Positions 10,834-22,599 are shown, counted from the stretch's first letter. The stretch is DNA of 64,000 bases from Heligmosomoides polygyrus polygyrus (GCA_947396885.1 OX377203.1:3410001-3474000), one strand, 5' to 3'. The notes: generated from the sequence alone by a model not told the origin. Program-made: numbers and translations.

Positions 10834-12223
10834 CAGAGATGTGCGGAAATTTTTCTGGAAAAAGCGGAAGACGAAAGACGGAACGGAAACGCTCAAAAAT
10901 AGCCGAAAACCGGAATACGAAACGCGGAAACGGAAATGACACATGTTTTCCATTTTTTCAAAAGTGCATCTGAAACGGCGTCAGAAGCGGCACCCACTGC
11001 ACTTTTTCTTGTGCAGAACTTTGCGAGCAGCAGAATCCTCCACAGATTGATGCTCAACCTCATCATAGCATAACATAACGAAGCATGAACTCATAGTATT
11101 GTTGTGATAATCTTTTAGCTACTGCTAAAGCAATAGACAAAAACAAATTTAGGGTCTTATCTCACTCTTTCTCACTATTTCAGCATGCAGTCTTTCCATA
11201 TCTGCTCCACCTGCGACAGGTTTTTCGCTGACTTTTTCGATGCTGATATTTTTTGAACGGTAGACTTAACCGGCTTAATTACTTGAGGTTATTTACGGAT
11301 CCGCATTTAAAAAAACTGACTCGGGTGAAGTCTAAAATTGCAGTAGCCAAATAGATCATTTTCCGACCAGAACGAGATTCCTCTAAACATTTTTGGAAAC
11401 CTGCGGCACCGTGGACGACGTGGTGACTGCACAGATATCTGCATACTCAACATTAGCAGTTACATTGTAATCACTAAAGCTAGTGCTCAAAATTCATTCT
11501 GGGATCTAGATGATAACTGGATGAGTGATTAGCTATGGTGGGTCCACACTTCCACAGGAATATTCAGTCTGTGCCAGCCTAGAAACCCCACGCCCAAGGT
11601 GTAGTTTTATGTCAGAATTCAAAATAAGCTCATGGTAGATATTCGTGATTCTTCATTAAAAAATAAATCTCATAACTCCTTATGGATGAAGATCACACCT
11701 AACGAAATTAAAAATTGAAATTTGCACGTTTGGTCAGAAACACTGATGTAATCTTGGAGCAGACAACCACATGCACCAACCTTCACTGAACACTTTTCTT
11801 CATGATACTGCGCTATATGCTCACAAAGTTTTGTAGCTATTTATAACTAATGGATCAAGAATTTCACACTCATTCAAACGTTGAGTACATTTTCTTAGCA
11901 TTCAATGCATACATAGCCTTTGTGGCACATAAATTTTGCTCTGCCGTGGCCATTTTTGAGTGCTTTTTTTGGTACTCTAACCAATTTCAAGAATATTAAT
12001 ACTACAGCTGTCAAACAGTATTTTTCTCTCTCAATTATATGAAGGAGGACTATTTTTAATTGATAAGCAGATTGTGTCCAATAGAAAACTATTGTGGAAC
12101 AGTACCCATTTCCGTTTCCGCCTTCCGGCCTAGAAACAAGCAGAACACGGAACGGAACGGAAGAGCTCAAATGGCCGGAAACCGGAATACGGAACACGGA
12201 AACGGAAATTCCGCACATCCCTG
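10834..12223. mobile_element. Non-autonomous hAT-like element with perfect 8-bp target duplication
   Basis: The left tip is CAGAGATGTGCGGAAAT; the right tip reads GGAAATTCCGCACATCCCTG, its near inverse. GTTGACAC occurs exactly on both sides (10826-10833 and 12224-12231), a perfect 8-bp target duplication. Both ends carry dense CGGAA/CGGAAA repeats (10849-10945 and 12107-12215), as hAT subterminal regions do. No transposase frame is present in about 1.39 kb. It lies upstream (5' side) of the dynein light chain exon, about 250 bp away, so it could affect that gene's promoter or first intron. Confidence 0.85.
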
Positions 12224-12424
12224 GTTGACACCCAGCAGCCGGCTCATCCAGATATACGGGGAGTGCTGTGCTGCTCTCTTTCGTTGTATTTAAATCCGAA
12301 TCAAAACTCAGAGCTACCAAGTCTTCAAATCTTCTCGTGAATGAACCTATTAGGGTCTCTCACAAGGAATGTCGCTTCACACCGTTAAGTTGAGTTCATA
12401 CAAAGGAATTCAAACCTAACTTAA

Positions 12425-13006
12425 TTCGGAAATATATTCTCCGACTTTAAAAAAGTGAGCTGACCGCGGATAGAGGAAGTTGGTCACCCAAATCCGGATC
12501 TCGTCGTTGTCAAGGAACCTAATCTGCGCTGCATCGAGCGGAATATGTGATACTCGGATGGGCCAAGGTCAGGGGTGTACGGTGGATGAGGCAAAACGGT
12601 CCAACCAAGTTTCTCGATTTTCTACCGAACCACTTTTGTGGCATTAGGCCTCGCATTATCATGCATCAGGTTGGTAGAGGACGTGTCAACTCGACTTGGA
12701 TCTAGATTTGGGGCAGGATTTGGAGCAGACAAACTTTACTGCAAGCTACCGAGTCGATCTTGTCGGAACAGCTTCAACGGCAGCTCGTGAAGGGTCATTA
12801 TCCAGGATAGGCGCCCGTCTTCCGTGCTCTTCGTCTTCAAGACTTTCGTCGAAGGCGGCAAAACGTTGAAACCACCACTCGCATTGTCTTTTGAGAACGA
12901 CATCTCTGCCAAATGCGGCTATCAACGAACAATACGATTCCGCAGCGGATTTCTTCAATTTGAACTCGTAGAGCAGGCTCGCGCGCACAATCATTTTCTG
13001 GTCCAT
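12425..13006 (-). pseudogene. Internally deleted mariner transposase (not bandit)
   Basis: The N-terminal frame from 13006 reads MDQKMIVRASLLYEFKLKKS and WWFQRFAAFDESLEDEEHG, a mariner paired helix-turn-helix. The minus strand at 12690-12430 gives LMHDNARPN and HPPYTPDLGPSEYHIF, the end of a mariner DDE core (HDNARP and SPDLxPxDYH landmarks, with the last Asp changed to Glu). The central catalytic part between them is gone and several stops occur. It is a different mariner lineage from the five bandit copies. Confidence 0.75.
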
Positions 13007-14090
13007 TGTGGTCTGAAGGTTGTAATTTTAGAAACCGATGAGGGAATGATGTAAGAAGAATAGGAAATGTAGAAGATGAAACGTCGCGAAAAACTAACCC
13101 AAAGTGAGCTCACAACCGACGTGAATAACTGTGAAAAGAAGGCCAAAATGTATGCGACATTCCGTGTGACTCAACCTAGTACAGTCTCTCTTCGCATCAG
13201 GTACACAATTCGCGGGTCTACCCTGTCAAAGAGAAGGCACTCCATTCCGTCTTTTAGATAATAACGGACAAGTTGACAGTGAACTACTTTACAAAGGCGA
13301 CAAATAGATCCAGCCTAAGTGCGGGCATTTCTTTGTAATTTCCCAGCCGAGCCTGACCAAACTGTTGGAATTCCATTCGCTAGTCTAACGGTGTCTCCTT
13401 CCGACAAGAATATCCCAATGCGCTCCTCTTCTGTGGTGCAGAGAGGCTTCAGCTGCTAGCAAGCACCGTACTGAAGGCTTCGTAAGCTGCGGCATTCCGC
13501 AAGAGGCTCAGAAAGATTGAACAGTTCTTGAAATTGAAGATACCATCACTTAAGCACCCATAGTGCTGTTGATTGAACGAGTTGTTAGCAGCCCTCCACC
13601 AAGCGTATTCAGAATGGCCGATACTTCACATTCTACGTGTCTTTAGGCTAACCTGTCCTATATTTTCTGTGTGCTGCATCATATACACGATTTACACGTG
13701 AAGTTGGACACTTTTCAAAGCAAACTGAACATTTTTCGTACTCAAAAAGCGCCTCATTTCAAATGAAAAACGTCCAATTTATCGTGAATATGGTGCAGTA
13801 CAGTGCTTTCCTTAAAACGTGTTTGTTTGCTTCTAATACTTCTTTTGTTCAGTGTTTTGTTATATCGTTTCGTCCTTTCTATAGTTTCTTCCCATGTTGA
13901 CACTGTCAGTCGCAACCTACTACCGCCTCTTCTTGATGCATATAAGACTATTTCGACGATTTTGCCTAGAATCGCTCGTAGAAGCTGATGAGCACCAGTG
14001 GCGCAAAAGTCTAGCGATACATAGCCAACCCTATTTTACTTTTCATTGAACACTTCCAGCAGCACAACTTCTGTTGATATCGCTACCTTT
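13007..14090. other. Mostly unassigned; contains one foldback-arm fragment
   Basis: At 13700-13795 there are 'gaagttggacacttttcaaa' and 'gaaaaacgtccaattta', which match the repeated units in the arms of the palindrome at 54468-55232. I found no exon or RNA gene in the rest. Confidence 0.4.
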
Positions 14091-14093
14091 ATA

Positions 14094-15380
14094 TTAGGTT
14101 GTAACGAATTAAATGGCACTGGCTCGCGCCATTTTTTGGCGCGTCTTTACGCGTTTGATCAAGAACAAACCGTAACATGTGGCATATCATTTAGAAGCGC
14201 AAACCTTGCTCTACCGGGGAGTACCAAATTTTCTATGTAAAAATGGGAAAACGTTAGAGTTTTATTGACTTTTTTGCAGATGGACAAAAGGGTAATCCGA
14301 GGCATTTACTTGTATGAATTCAAGCTGGGCACTACAGCTAAGGAGGCGGACGAGAAGATCAACGCCGCATTCGGTCAAGGATGTTCCACAATTCGGACGG
14401 CGTATCGTTGGTATCAGAAGTTCCGGAATGGAGATGAGAGCTTGGAAGAGCATGAAGGTATAGTGGGAGGCATAGTGATGTTGATGAGGACAAGCTGAGA
14501 GATGTGGTAGAGGAGGATCCACACAAAGGTACCAGGGAGATAGCGAAGGTTCTTGGCGTCGGTCACAATACAGCTGCCCGGCATCTGAAGGAAACTGGAA
14601 AGACCAAAAAGCTGGAAAGATGGCTGCCTCACGAGCTGTCTGAGGAGCAAAGAAACCGACGATATGAGATCTCGTCCGCACTGCTTCTACGGAACGAAAC
14701 GGACCCATTCCTTGATCGCATCGTAACCTGTGACGAGAAATGGATAATGTACGACAACGGGCGACGATCGGCACAGTGGGTGGACAGCGATGAGAGCCCC
14801 AAGCTTTTTGCGAAGCCGGAATTGCACCAAGAGAAAGTAATGGTGACAGTATGGTGGTGTTCGCTGGGAATTATTCACCACAGCTTCCTCCCTCCCGGTG
14901 AATCCATCACGGCAGAGAAGTACTGCATTGAAATTGAAGAAATGATGAAGAAGTTGAAGGATGTCCGGCCGGCCTTGGTAAACCGAACGCGAGTTCTCCT
15001 TCTGCACGACAATGCTCGCCCCCATGTAGCACGAATGACGTTGCAGAAATTGAATGAGCTGAGCATTGGAACTCTACCACATCCTCCGTTTTCTCCCGAC
15101 CTCTCCCCAACAGACTACCATTTCTTCAGGCATCTTGGCGACTTCTTGGTAGGGAAAATTTTCAAATACCAACAGGATGCCGAAAGTGCCTTCGAAGATT
15201 TCGCCAATTCCAGAACTTCTGATTTTTATGCTACTGGGATAAAAAAAAGCATGTGTCACGCTGGCAAAGATGTGTAGAATCAGAAGGTTTTTATTTCGAT
15301 GAATAAACTTGCCTACAAGCCGAGATATTAACTGTTTAAATTTACAGTGGTTCAGTGCCATTTATTTCGTTACAACCTAA
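14094..15380 (+). mobile_element. Bandit-type mariner, copy 1
   Basis: Runs from TTAGGTTGTAACGAATTAAA to TTTCGTTACAACCTAA with TA on both sides (14092-14093, 15381-15382), the Tc1/mariner target duplication. The full length of about 1.29 kb is kept. The TIRs are about 28 bp and imperfect. Confidence 0.93.
14280..15300 (+). pseudogene. Bandit transposase, copy 1 (frameshifted)
   Basis: DD34D mariner transposase. An N-terminal helix-turn-helix (MDKRVIRGIYLYEFKLG; AYRWYQKFRNGDESLEEHE) is followed by the catalytic boxes VTCDEKW, LLLHDNARPH and SPDLSPTDYHFF, with 34 residues between the last two Asp. The sister copies imply 339 residues. This copy has a 2-bp gain at about 14459 after EEHEG and an extra AA in an A run at about 15241 that replaces the last 19 residues. 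It cannot make an intact enzyme. Confidence 0.92.
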
Positions 15381-15679
15381 TAGAAGCTCCGACATTATCC
15401 GACGAATCTCGGATGGAATGAGGGCGCGGTGACGAAGCGGTTTGGATAACATTTGGTTTTGTCTTGCCTGATTGCAGTTTTTTCTTTCTTTATTTATTAC
15501 GGCTATTTAAGGTAGTCATCTGGCAAAACTGCTAAAAAAACTCAAAACGAAGGGGTACTATCTATTCAAAAAACACCGCAGGTACTGACATTCGCCTCCA
15601 GCAGGTTGCCATCAAAGGCGAAACACCTTGAGGATTGCTATCTTATCTGTATTTCGTATGAAGTGTTGGGTGGGATTAC

Positions 15680-18600
15680 CTCATTTATGGCATCGTCATT
15701 CTCCTTTTCCGATTTCTTGGAACGCTCTTCTTCCACGGTCAATTTTCGGTTGAACTCCGAATTTCTCGACTCCAAGGACTGTACCTTGTTCTCTAGACTG
15801 AAAGCAGCACAACATTATGTGCGGAGCACCTCAGCTGCATTTAAAGTGGGTCCGAAGAATAAAGTCACCTCTTCACCACTCCCTGCAGCCGTGTCACCTC
15901 CTCAAGTCGCTCGGCGCACAGCGTCGTCGCACTCGACAGCTCTTTGGCTAGAACACTTTGGATAAGACTCGAGACCTTCACCTGAAATCGTCCTTTTCGG
16001 CACTGTAGCAGGCAAATCCTTCAACGAAGACGTACGACTTCGGCCTTTTCTTCTTCAGCCCTCTGACGTTGTTTGGCCACAGCGTCGAGCTTCTCTGTTA
16101 GCCTGGAAGATGTATAACCCTCTTTCGAAGGAGTTATTAGTGCTTCCCCACCAGGGGTGTGCGTAATTACGAGTTACGGCGATTTTTGGCAAATTTTCTA
16201 CGATTTACGACATTTTAGGGCGTAAATCGTAAATGCTCGTAAATATGATCCTTGATCTATAACCAAGTGTCCAAATGGTGTAATGTGGACCGGGTTACAA
16301 AGATGTACCCAATTTAATGGTGTCCTCTTATAGCTCAGTTCCAGCTCCTTTTAGCGTTTTTTTTTTTTAAATTCTAATGTATCCTCATTGCAGAAGGCAC
16401 CGTCCTGTGCACAGGTTTCTCGAGACCGACTTGTCTCTTTGCTTAACTAACTTTTCCATTCCTATTACATTGTAAGGGCTGCCATTTGGAATCAGACCTG
16501 TTCTAGCGGAGAAACAGGAACCATCATTGAAAAAGTTCCTCGCGAGGAGATTGGACTCCTGCTTTTCGGTCGAGAGCTAGCGAGGCACATCGCATTCCTA
16601 CTGTCAAAGATATTAGGTTGTAGCGAAATAAATGGCACTGAACCACTGTGAATTTAAACAGTTAATATCTCGGCTTGTAGGCAAGTTTATTAATCGAAAT
16701 AAAAACCTTCTGATTCTACACATCTTTGCCAACGTGACACAAGCTTTTCTTATCCCAGTAGCATAAAAATCAGAAGTTCTGGAATTGACGAAATCTTCGA
16801 AGGCACCTTCGGCATCCTGTTGGTATTTGAATATTTTCCCTACCAAGAAGTCGCCAAGATGCTTGAAGAAATGGTAGTCTGTTGGGGAGAGGTCGGGAGA
16901 AAACGGAGGATGTGGTGGAGTTTCAATGCTCAGCTCATTCAATTTCTGCAACGTCATTCGTGCTACATGGGGGCGAGCATTGTCGTGCAGAAGGAGAACT
17001 CGCCTTCGGTTTACCAAGGCCGGCCGGATATCCTTCAACTCTTTCATCATTTCTTCAATTTCAATGCAGTACTTCTCTGCCGTGACGGATTCACCGAGAA
17101 GGAGGAAGCTGTGGTGAATAATTCCCAGCGAACACCACCATACTGTCACCATTACTTTCTTTTGGTGCAATTCCGGCTTCGCAAAAACCTGGGGCTCTCA
17201 TCGCTGTCCACCCACTGTGCCGATCGTCGCCTGTTGTCGTACGTTATCCATTTCTCGTCACAGGTTACGATGCGATCAAGGAATGGGTCCGTTTCGTTCC
17301 GTAGAAGCAGTGCGGACGAGATCTCATATCGTCGGTTTCTTTGCTCCTCAGACAGCTCGTGAGGCACCCGTCTTTCCAGCTTTTTGGTCTTTCCAATTTC
17401 CTTCAGAAGCCGGGCAGCTGTGTTGTGACTGACGCCAAGAACCTTCGCTATCTCCCTGGTGCCTTTGTGTGGATCCTCCTCTACCACATCTCTCAGCTTG
17501 TCCTCATCAACATCACTATGCCTCCCACGACCTTCATGTTCTTCCAAGCTCTCATCTCCACTCCGGAACTTCTGGTACCAACGATACGCCGTCCGAATTG
17601 TGGAACATCCTTGACCGAATGCGGCGTTGATCTTCTCGTCCGCCCCCTTAGCTGTAGTGCCCAGCTTGAATTCATACAAGTAAATGCCTCGGATTACCCT
17701 TTTGTCCATCTGCAAAAAAGTCAATAAAACTCTAAAGTTTTCCCACTTTTACATAGAAAATTTGGTACTCTCCGGTAGAGCAAAGTTTGCGCTTCTAAAT
17801 GATATGCCACATGTTACGGTTTGTCCTTGATCAAACGCGTAAAGACGCGCCAAAAAATGGCGCGAGCCAGTGCCATTTAATTCGTTACAACCTAATAGCT
17901 TCACTCCAGGCCAAATGAAGATATTTGAGACAGTTTCGTAATGAAAAGGGGACGAGCATTCGTTGATATACGTCCTATTTGCTAATAACGTCTAGTCGAT
18001 TTGCTTAGAATAGACTCATCATTCGTGGTTGGAAGCGGGATCTTCAAAGACTCATATGGGAGGGATAAACCACTGACATCTCTACTGATTTACGTTGTAC
18101 GTCGTGAGGCGGAGCAAACTGATATGCAAACAGGTTCAGGTTACCGCGATGGCTGATATTGTTCGTCGATGGCTTAGAAGAGGAGAGCAATTTAAAGTTA
18201 AGGCCCTCGCACACTTTTGCCGCAACGCGGCAGCCCTAAGCGTGGGGCAGAGACGCAGAATCGCCGCGCGAGGCAAATCAATATCTATGGCAATCGTGGT
18301 GCCGCGCCGCGTGGCGGCGAAAGTATGAACAGGGCTTTACGAAACGTATTTGCTGCAATCTCTCTGCAAGCAACAGAGATTCTGAATTCAAATATCGCGC
18401 AGTTGTCATTGTTTGGTATCACCCCATTTACCAATGGAAGTTTAATTACCTTCCTGCAGCGGTTCATATAAAACTGCAGCGGTTCATATACCGTTTCCAT
18501 TTGTAGCGTTTAAAATAGACTTTCACAACTCAATCTGAATCTTTTGCAACTTAATCTGCACTCCTCTAAACTCACAGCTCAAGCTGGATTACTTCCAGAA

Positions 18601-20607
18601 CTATACACCTAAATCAAGAAGATCGTCAATGACTTCAAACTAAAGATATCTCAAAAAGTCATACGCTAACCTTCCCATTCAAACGCAACTACAAAAGGTG
18701 TCCAAGAAATATGGTAATACTGTCCCGGTGACTATGAGTTATCCATCTGCTATATAATTGATCTTGGGCTTGTTTCGAATTGTAGAAAAGCGGAAATCCT
18801 TCTGTGCGTATCCAATAGGGTTGCGCCATGCGTTCGTTCAATACGCGGCGCTTGTTGAACTGTATGCGCAGTTGTTGCTTTCGTCGCATTGGTCAGCGAT
18901 GAAGTGATTTTCTAATTTTTAGTTTTGACAGTGGCTTTTTCACTAATCTCTCTGCTGTCCTTGCTTTAAACGCAAGCTAAAAAAATTGCTAGGAAGTGAG
19001 AAATTTAATGAACATTCGAACGAATGAACACTCAAACGATGCAAACTTTTTGTTGGAACAGCAGGCTGAATAGGCTGAAGCAAAGTTTTCAACCAGCAAT
19101 TTTTCAACTTTCTTGAAGCGTGTTAATTTTGATTTGAAAGGTCTCTTACTAGAAAGAAAAATAAACTGAAAAAGGGAATTGATTCGGTAAGAAGACTTCA
19201 GCCTGAACTGAAAATAGCACGATAACTGTATCGCGTTTGATTGACGTTAGCAGAAAAAGCCTCCGAAAATTTAATTGGCGCGCGGCGCTGTCGCTGCAGT
19301 CGCTGCTGTTGCCTTTTCATACTTACGCGCGCTGCGCTCTCGTCGCTCTTGTCGCTGCTGTCGCGAAGTATGAACAGGTCCTAAGTAAATTATTGAGAAT
19401 CTTTCTCCGGCACATGTCGCGTAGGTGAGCAGCATTGGTAGATGGGAGCGCGCCAGCCAACGATAACTAAACAGAGCACAGACCGAACACATGCCAGCTC
19501 ATCAGTTCACCAACTGTACATGCTCTCTCTGAATGGCATGCATATTCAAGCGGTTTGATTGGTCTAGACGTTCCCACCTACCAGTGCTGCTCACCTACGC
19601 GACATACATATACCCTTACTCCTCTTTAGACTGCTCCGGAGATAAGTGCAAAGACCAAGGTACCAGCATAATTAGGCACCACAGCTGAAGTCATCGAAAC
19701 CACCAATATCGTACGTATGTGTAAATCCCGCCTATTCGCTATTGGTAGTTTTCAGAATGTCGCGCCTACGGAACTGAAGTCTACGCCCCACCTAGAAAGG
19801 CTAGGTAAACCAAGAGAGGGGAGAGCTGCACAGCAAGACCTATAGCCTTCCTGTTGTGGGAATTTCTCGCTTAAGGCCCCGTTCATACTTCATCGCGGCG
19901 CGACGCATAAGGCCCATGCACACTTCTGCGACAGCGCGACGTGGCCATGATGAAGCATAAGGCCACGACGACCACGGCGCGACACTGCGACACCTGCCGC
20001 AAGGAGGGGGCATGCACACTCTTGCGACTGTCGCGGCGGCTATCGTAGGCGACGCCGCGCTGAGTGCCGCTGGCTGGAATGGTTCAAATCAATCCTGGCG
20101 GCGCGGCATGCACGGGGGACATCGGCCCCGTTGCCTATAACGATGCTCTAACGCGACCGCGCCGCGACCGCCGGATTTCGCGGAGGTAGCCGTCGCCCCA
20201 CTTGTCGCGCCGCGGTGTCGCAGAAGTGTGCATGGGCCCATAGTGGCCATATTGATTGTGCGACGCGATCGATCAATTTGGCCTTATTGCGTGGCCATCG
20301 CGTCGCGCCGCGACGAAGTATAAGCGGGGCCTAACGCTTACCTCTGGACCTCCTCCTTCGATCTCGCCAGCTGTTGCTCGGTGTCCCGCATCACTTCCTC
20401 GAGATTGTTCTTCTCAGAAGTGGTGATTTTGTGTGCTTCTTGCTCCTTTTCCAACTGAAATGCACAACAGTCTTTGCAGTCGATCCACATCAGTTATTTC
20501 ACTTCGTGTTCTTGCCTACCTTCTCCAGCAGCTCTTGCTCATCAGCTTTCCATTTGGCAGCCAGCGATGCCATCTCGCCTTGAAGTGTCTTCTCCTTGTC
20601 GCTTAGC
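15680..20607 (-). CDS. Coiled-coil protein gene, five internal exons
   Basis: Five minus-strand exons fit together: 20607-20520, 20454-20342, 16102-16036, 15981 to about 15869, and 15797-15680. Each is bounded by AG and GT, and the phases match at every junction. Pieces of the translation are LSDKEKTLQGEMASLAAK, EQEAHKITTSEKNNLEEV, LTEKLDAVAKQRQRAEEEK, LSSATTLCAERLEEVTRL and VQSLESRNSEFNRKLTVEEE. This is continuous heptad-rich, Lys/Glu-rich coiled coil of about 166 residues with no other domain. It could be part of a myosin-like tail, a golgin or an endosomal tether; I cannot choose. The intron between exons 2 and 3 is about 4.2 kb and holds a nested MITE that begins just after the splice donor, other MITEs, and bandit copy 2. 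Upstream and downstream exons were not found. Confidence 0.7.
16154..16260. repeat. Isolated hAT-like tip
   Basis: Starts CAGGGGTGTGCGTAATTACG followed by short 'cgtaaat/tacga' subterminal repeats. It resembles the other hAT tips in the window but has a different subterminal motif. No matching right end was seen. Confidence 0.45.
16613..17895 (-). mobile_element. Bandit-type mariner, copy 2
   Basis: Minus-oriented copy bounded by TTAGG...CCTAA and TA on both sides. About 1.28 kb, inside the large intron of the coiled-coil gene and on the same strand as it. Confidence 0.93.
16690..17709 (-). pseudogene. Bandit transposase, copy 2 (frameshifted)
   Basis: Same enzyme as copy 1: helix-turn-helix, VTCDEKW, LLLHDNARPH and SPDLSPTDYHFF are present. 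A 1-bp loss near 17192 (short C/T tract in the DESP region) breaks the frame between the first and second catalytic Asp. A second shift near 16745 replaces the C-terminus (TLAKMC instead of the WQRC ending of the sisters). Confidence 0.92.
18198..18332. mobile_element. Palindromic MITE with mismatched tips
   Basis: The left end is AAGGCCCTCGCACACTTTTG, as in the element at 48990-49380. The right end is GGCGAAAGTATGAACAGGGC, as in the element family at 48362-48529. It looks like a hybrid of two tip types. Confidence 0.6.
18335..19255. other. No feature recognised
   Basis: Intronic sequence of the coiled-coil gene. A 16-bp direct duplication ('ctgcagcggttcatat', 18454 and 18474) is present; otherwise nothing I can support. 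Confidence 0.45.
19310..19385. mobile_element. MITE remnant, 'TCGCTCTTGTCGCTGCTGTCGC' type
   Basis: Has TTTTCATACTTACGCGC on the left and GCGAAGTATGAACAGGTCC on the right, with repeated TCGCTG/GTCGCT in between. Confidence 0.5.
19415..19604. mobile_element. 190-bp MITE with ~30-bp TIRs
   Basis: Left end TGTCGCGTAGGTGAGCAGCA then TTGGTAGATGGGA. Right end TCCCACCTACCAGTGCTGCT then CACCTACGCGACA. It belongs to a different family from the neighbouring GC-rich MITEs. Confidence 0.75.
19872..20334. mobile_element. Two-level nested MITE next to a splice donor
   Basis: The outer element begins AAGGCCCCGTTCATACTTC and ends GAAGTATAAGCGGGGCC, with TTA/TAA outside. It is split by an inner 330-bp element (19910-20239) with tips AGGCCCATGCACAC and GTGTGCATGGGCCC and an ATA duplication on each side. 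The inner element has a full-length sister at 47911-48236. The outer end lies a few bases inside the intron whose donor GTAAGC is at 20341-20336. Confidence 0.8.
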
Positions 20608-20691
20608 CTAAGCATGCAAAGTTTTGTATTAAAAAGAAGAATAGCTCTCAACATCGTAGTGATCATTTGGTTGAGGTTTATCCTATCCATA

Positions 20692-21097
20692 GGCACCGTT
20701 TATACTTCCGACGCCGAGCGACGCAATCGATCGATCTGGCCACTATTGCCGCATGCACACTCGGCAGCGGCGGGAGCGGCAGCCGTGATTAAGCATTGGG
20801 GCATCGATTCCCGCCAAATCGATGCCCCTTAGCTTAGGCCCCTGTTATACTCCCGCGGGAGCTTCCGCGGATGGGCGGAAATCGCGTCGGGGTCCCCGAG
20901 CTGGCCAATCGCCGCGCCTCGTCACGCCCGCGGTCAGCGCTGCACCCTTTGTCCGCGGACGTTCCGCGGATGCTCCCGCGGGAGTATAACAGGGGCCTTA
21001 ATCACGGCTGCCGCTCCCGCTGCTGCCGAGTGTGCATGCGGTTTATGCACACCATCGCGTCGCGTCTCTCAGCGTAGGATGTATAAAAGGGGCCCTA
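20692..21097. mobile_element. Three-level nested palindromic elements
   Basis: The outer arms are GGCACCGTTTATACTTCCGA and GGATGTATAAAAGGGGCCC. The middle arms (about 20749-20805 and 21001-21052) are CCGCATGCACACTCGGCAGC and its inverse. The inner element, 20837-20997, has tips GGCCCCTGTTATACTCCCGC and the exact inverse and is flanked by TTA on both sides (20834-20836, 20998-21000). A small separate hairpin (ggggcatcgatt / aatcgatgcccc-like) sits between the middle and inner left arms. Confidence 0.8.
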
Positions 21098-21445
21098 AAC
21101 TACATAAGCACGTGAATAATGAGATCGGCGTGGGACGGTCGTCGCAGCTGCCGGCTCTCGAATACAGCTCGATCCAGGCTCTTCGCACGGGTCCCGCCCA
21201 GGTCGACCCGAGCCATACATGTAAATCCCGCCAAACAACGCGCATATCTAGTCGCTCGGTCGCCCCGGATGAATAACCTCTTCGCCATCAATTCTTGCTT
21301 GCTCGCTTAACTGATGTCGAAATTGCTTTATCGGTGTCGATGACACGAATTCTGAGTCGAAATGCTCGCGGCGCGACGTGCATGACATGCCTTCTGAATC
21401 CAAGCACTGCTGTACGATACCCATCCATATCCCCCTTCTCCCTGC

Positions 21446-22204
21446 GAGACAATTATAAACGGCGGATATCAGGACCGGCTCACCGTAACCGCAGTGCGGG
21501 TCGCGCCGAGACTTTGCTGTCTGCGCCCTCCTAGCTCAGAGATCGCGCGTCGGCGTCCACGCTGCGACGCCCGATTGATGTCTTGTGCGCCCGCGATGGC
21601 GCCGTGTCTAAGTGGGTCATGGTGCAGTAGGTAGAGGGTTTACTTCTTTCGAGGGATGTCGTGGGGTTCGGTTCCCAGGGGGCGCGACGTTTTTGCACTT
21701 CAGCTGAGTATCTGAGATCTGGGAGGTTTCGACGACTACACGACGTTGCGCGTTTTTTGCGCATTGTTTCAGCCGTATGCGCTTCGCCGCTCGAAGAGCG
21801 CAGAATCCAGCCGCGAATTCCCCCTGAGCGAAGAAAGCAGTCTTCATACGAGCAGCTTGTATGGCACGCATCCTGGAGTCCCTTCCCTAGCCTGGCTCTG
21901 CGCTCGAAGAGCGCAGAACCCAGCCGCGAACTCCCCTGAGCGAAGAAAGCAGTCTCCATACGAGCAGCTCGTATGGCACACACCCTGGAGTCCCTTCCCT
22001 AGCCTGGCTCTGCGCTCGAAGAGCGCAGAACCCAGCCGCGAACTCCCCTGAGCGAAGAAAGCAGTTTCCATACGAGCAGCTTGTATTGCACACCATGGAG
22101 TCCCTTCCCTAGCCTTGTTCTGCGATTGAACAATGGACGTCTCACCCGACGCCTAAGGTTACGGTGAGCCGGTCCTGATATCCGCCGTTTATAATCCTGT
22201 CTCT
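21446..22204. mobile_element. TIR element with internal 112-bp satellite
   Basis: The ends are ATTATAAACGGCGGATATCA then GGACCGGCTCACCGTAACC on the left, and the exact inverse on the right (22157-22197), about 40 bp. GAGACA and TGTCTC lie just outside. The interior (about 21785-22115) is a tandem array of period 112 bp (the GCGAAGAAAGCAG landmark at 21828, 21940 and 22052), just under three units. Each unit contains the small palindrome CGCTCGAAGAGCG and GAGCAGCTCGTATG. At 21612-21688 there is a tRNA-like stretch (GCAGTAGGTAGAGGG, then GGGGTTCGGTTCCC). Confidence 0.78.
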
Positions 22205-22335
22205 CTGCGCCAAGATCTCCCATGGTTAAGCTTGAAGACCCAACCGGGTGCAGCATGTATCCAGTACCACGGGCTGGAGTATCCCTTGCCCCCTCCCCAC
22301 TCCCTGTGACCCCCTTTTTGACGTACAGATTAACG

Positions 22336-22560
22336 TCTATAAGGGTCTGTTCAAACTTCGCGACAGCAGTGGCAAGAGTGACGAGAGCGTAGCGCGCGCA
22401 GCGTGCGGGAGTATGAATAGGTTTCGGCGGCGCTCGTGCGGCTTTAATCGGTCTGCATGTTTTGCATGGGCGACGAGAGCGCGCACAGCACCCGCGAAGC
22501 ATGAACAGGCGACAACAGAGACTGGAGCGACAGCGTCGGCGCTCGAGTGGGCGTGAGAGA
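22336..22560. mobile_element. MITE cluster of the 'GTTCAAACTTCGCGAC' type
   Basis: Begins AAGGGTCTGTTCAAACTTCG and contains GCGAAGCATGAACAGGCGAC. 'cggctttaatcg' and 'catggtttgca'-like blocks match the element at 49381-49738. Confidence 0.55.
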
Positions 22561-22599
22561 CTACATCGACATGCTCTGCGTCATCTTGCTTCATCACAG

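Noticed and set aside
14265..14280. Upstream start of bandit transposase at a TTG
   Set aside because: Mariner transposases start at the conserved ATG (MDKRV); the preceding TTTTTGCAG is non-coding leader in all five copies.
21785..22115. Regular repeats considered as a CRISPR array
   Set aside because: The unit is 112 bp and uniform, without short repeats separated by unique spacers, and the genome is eukaryotic.
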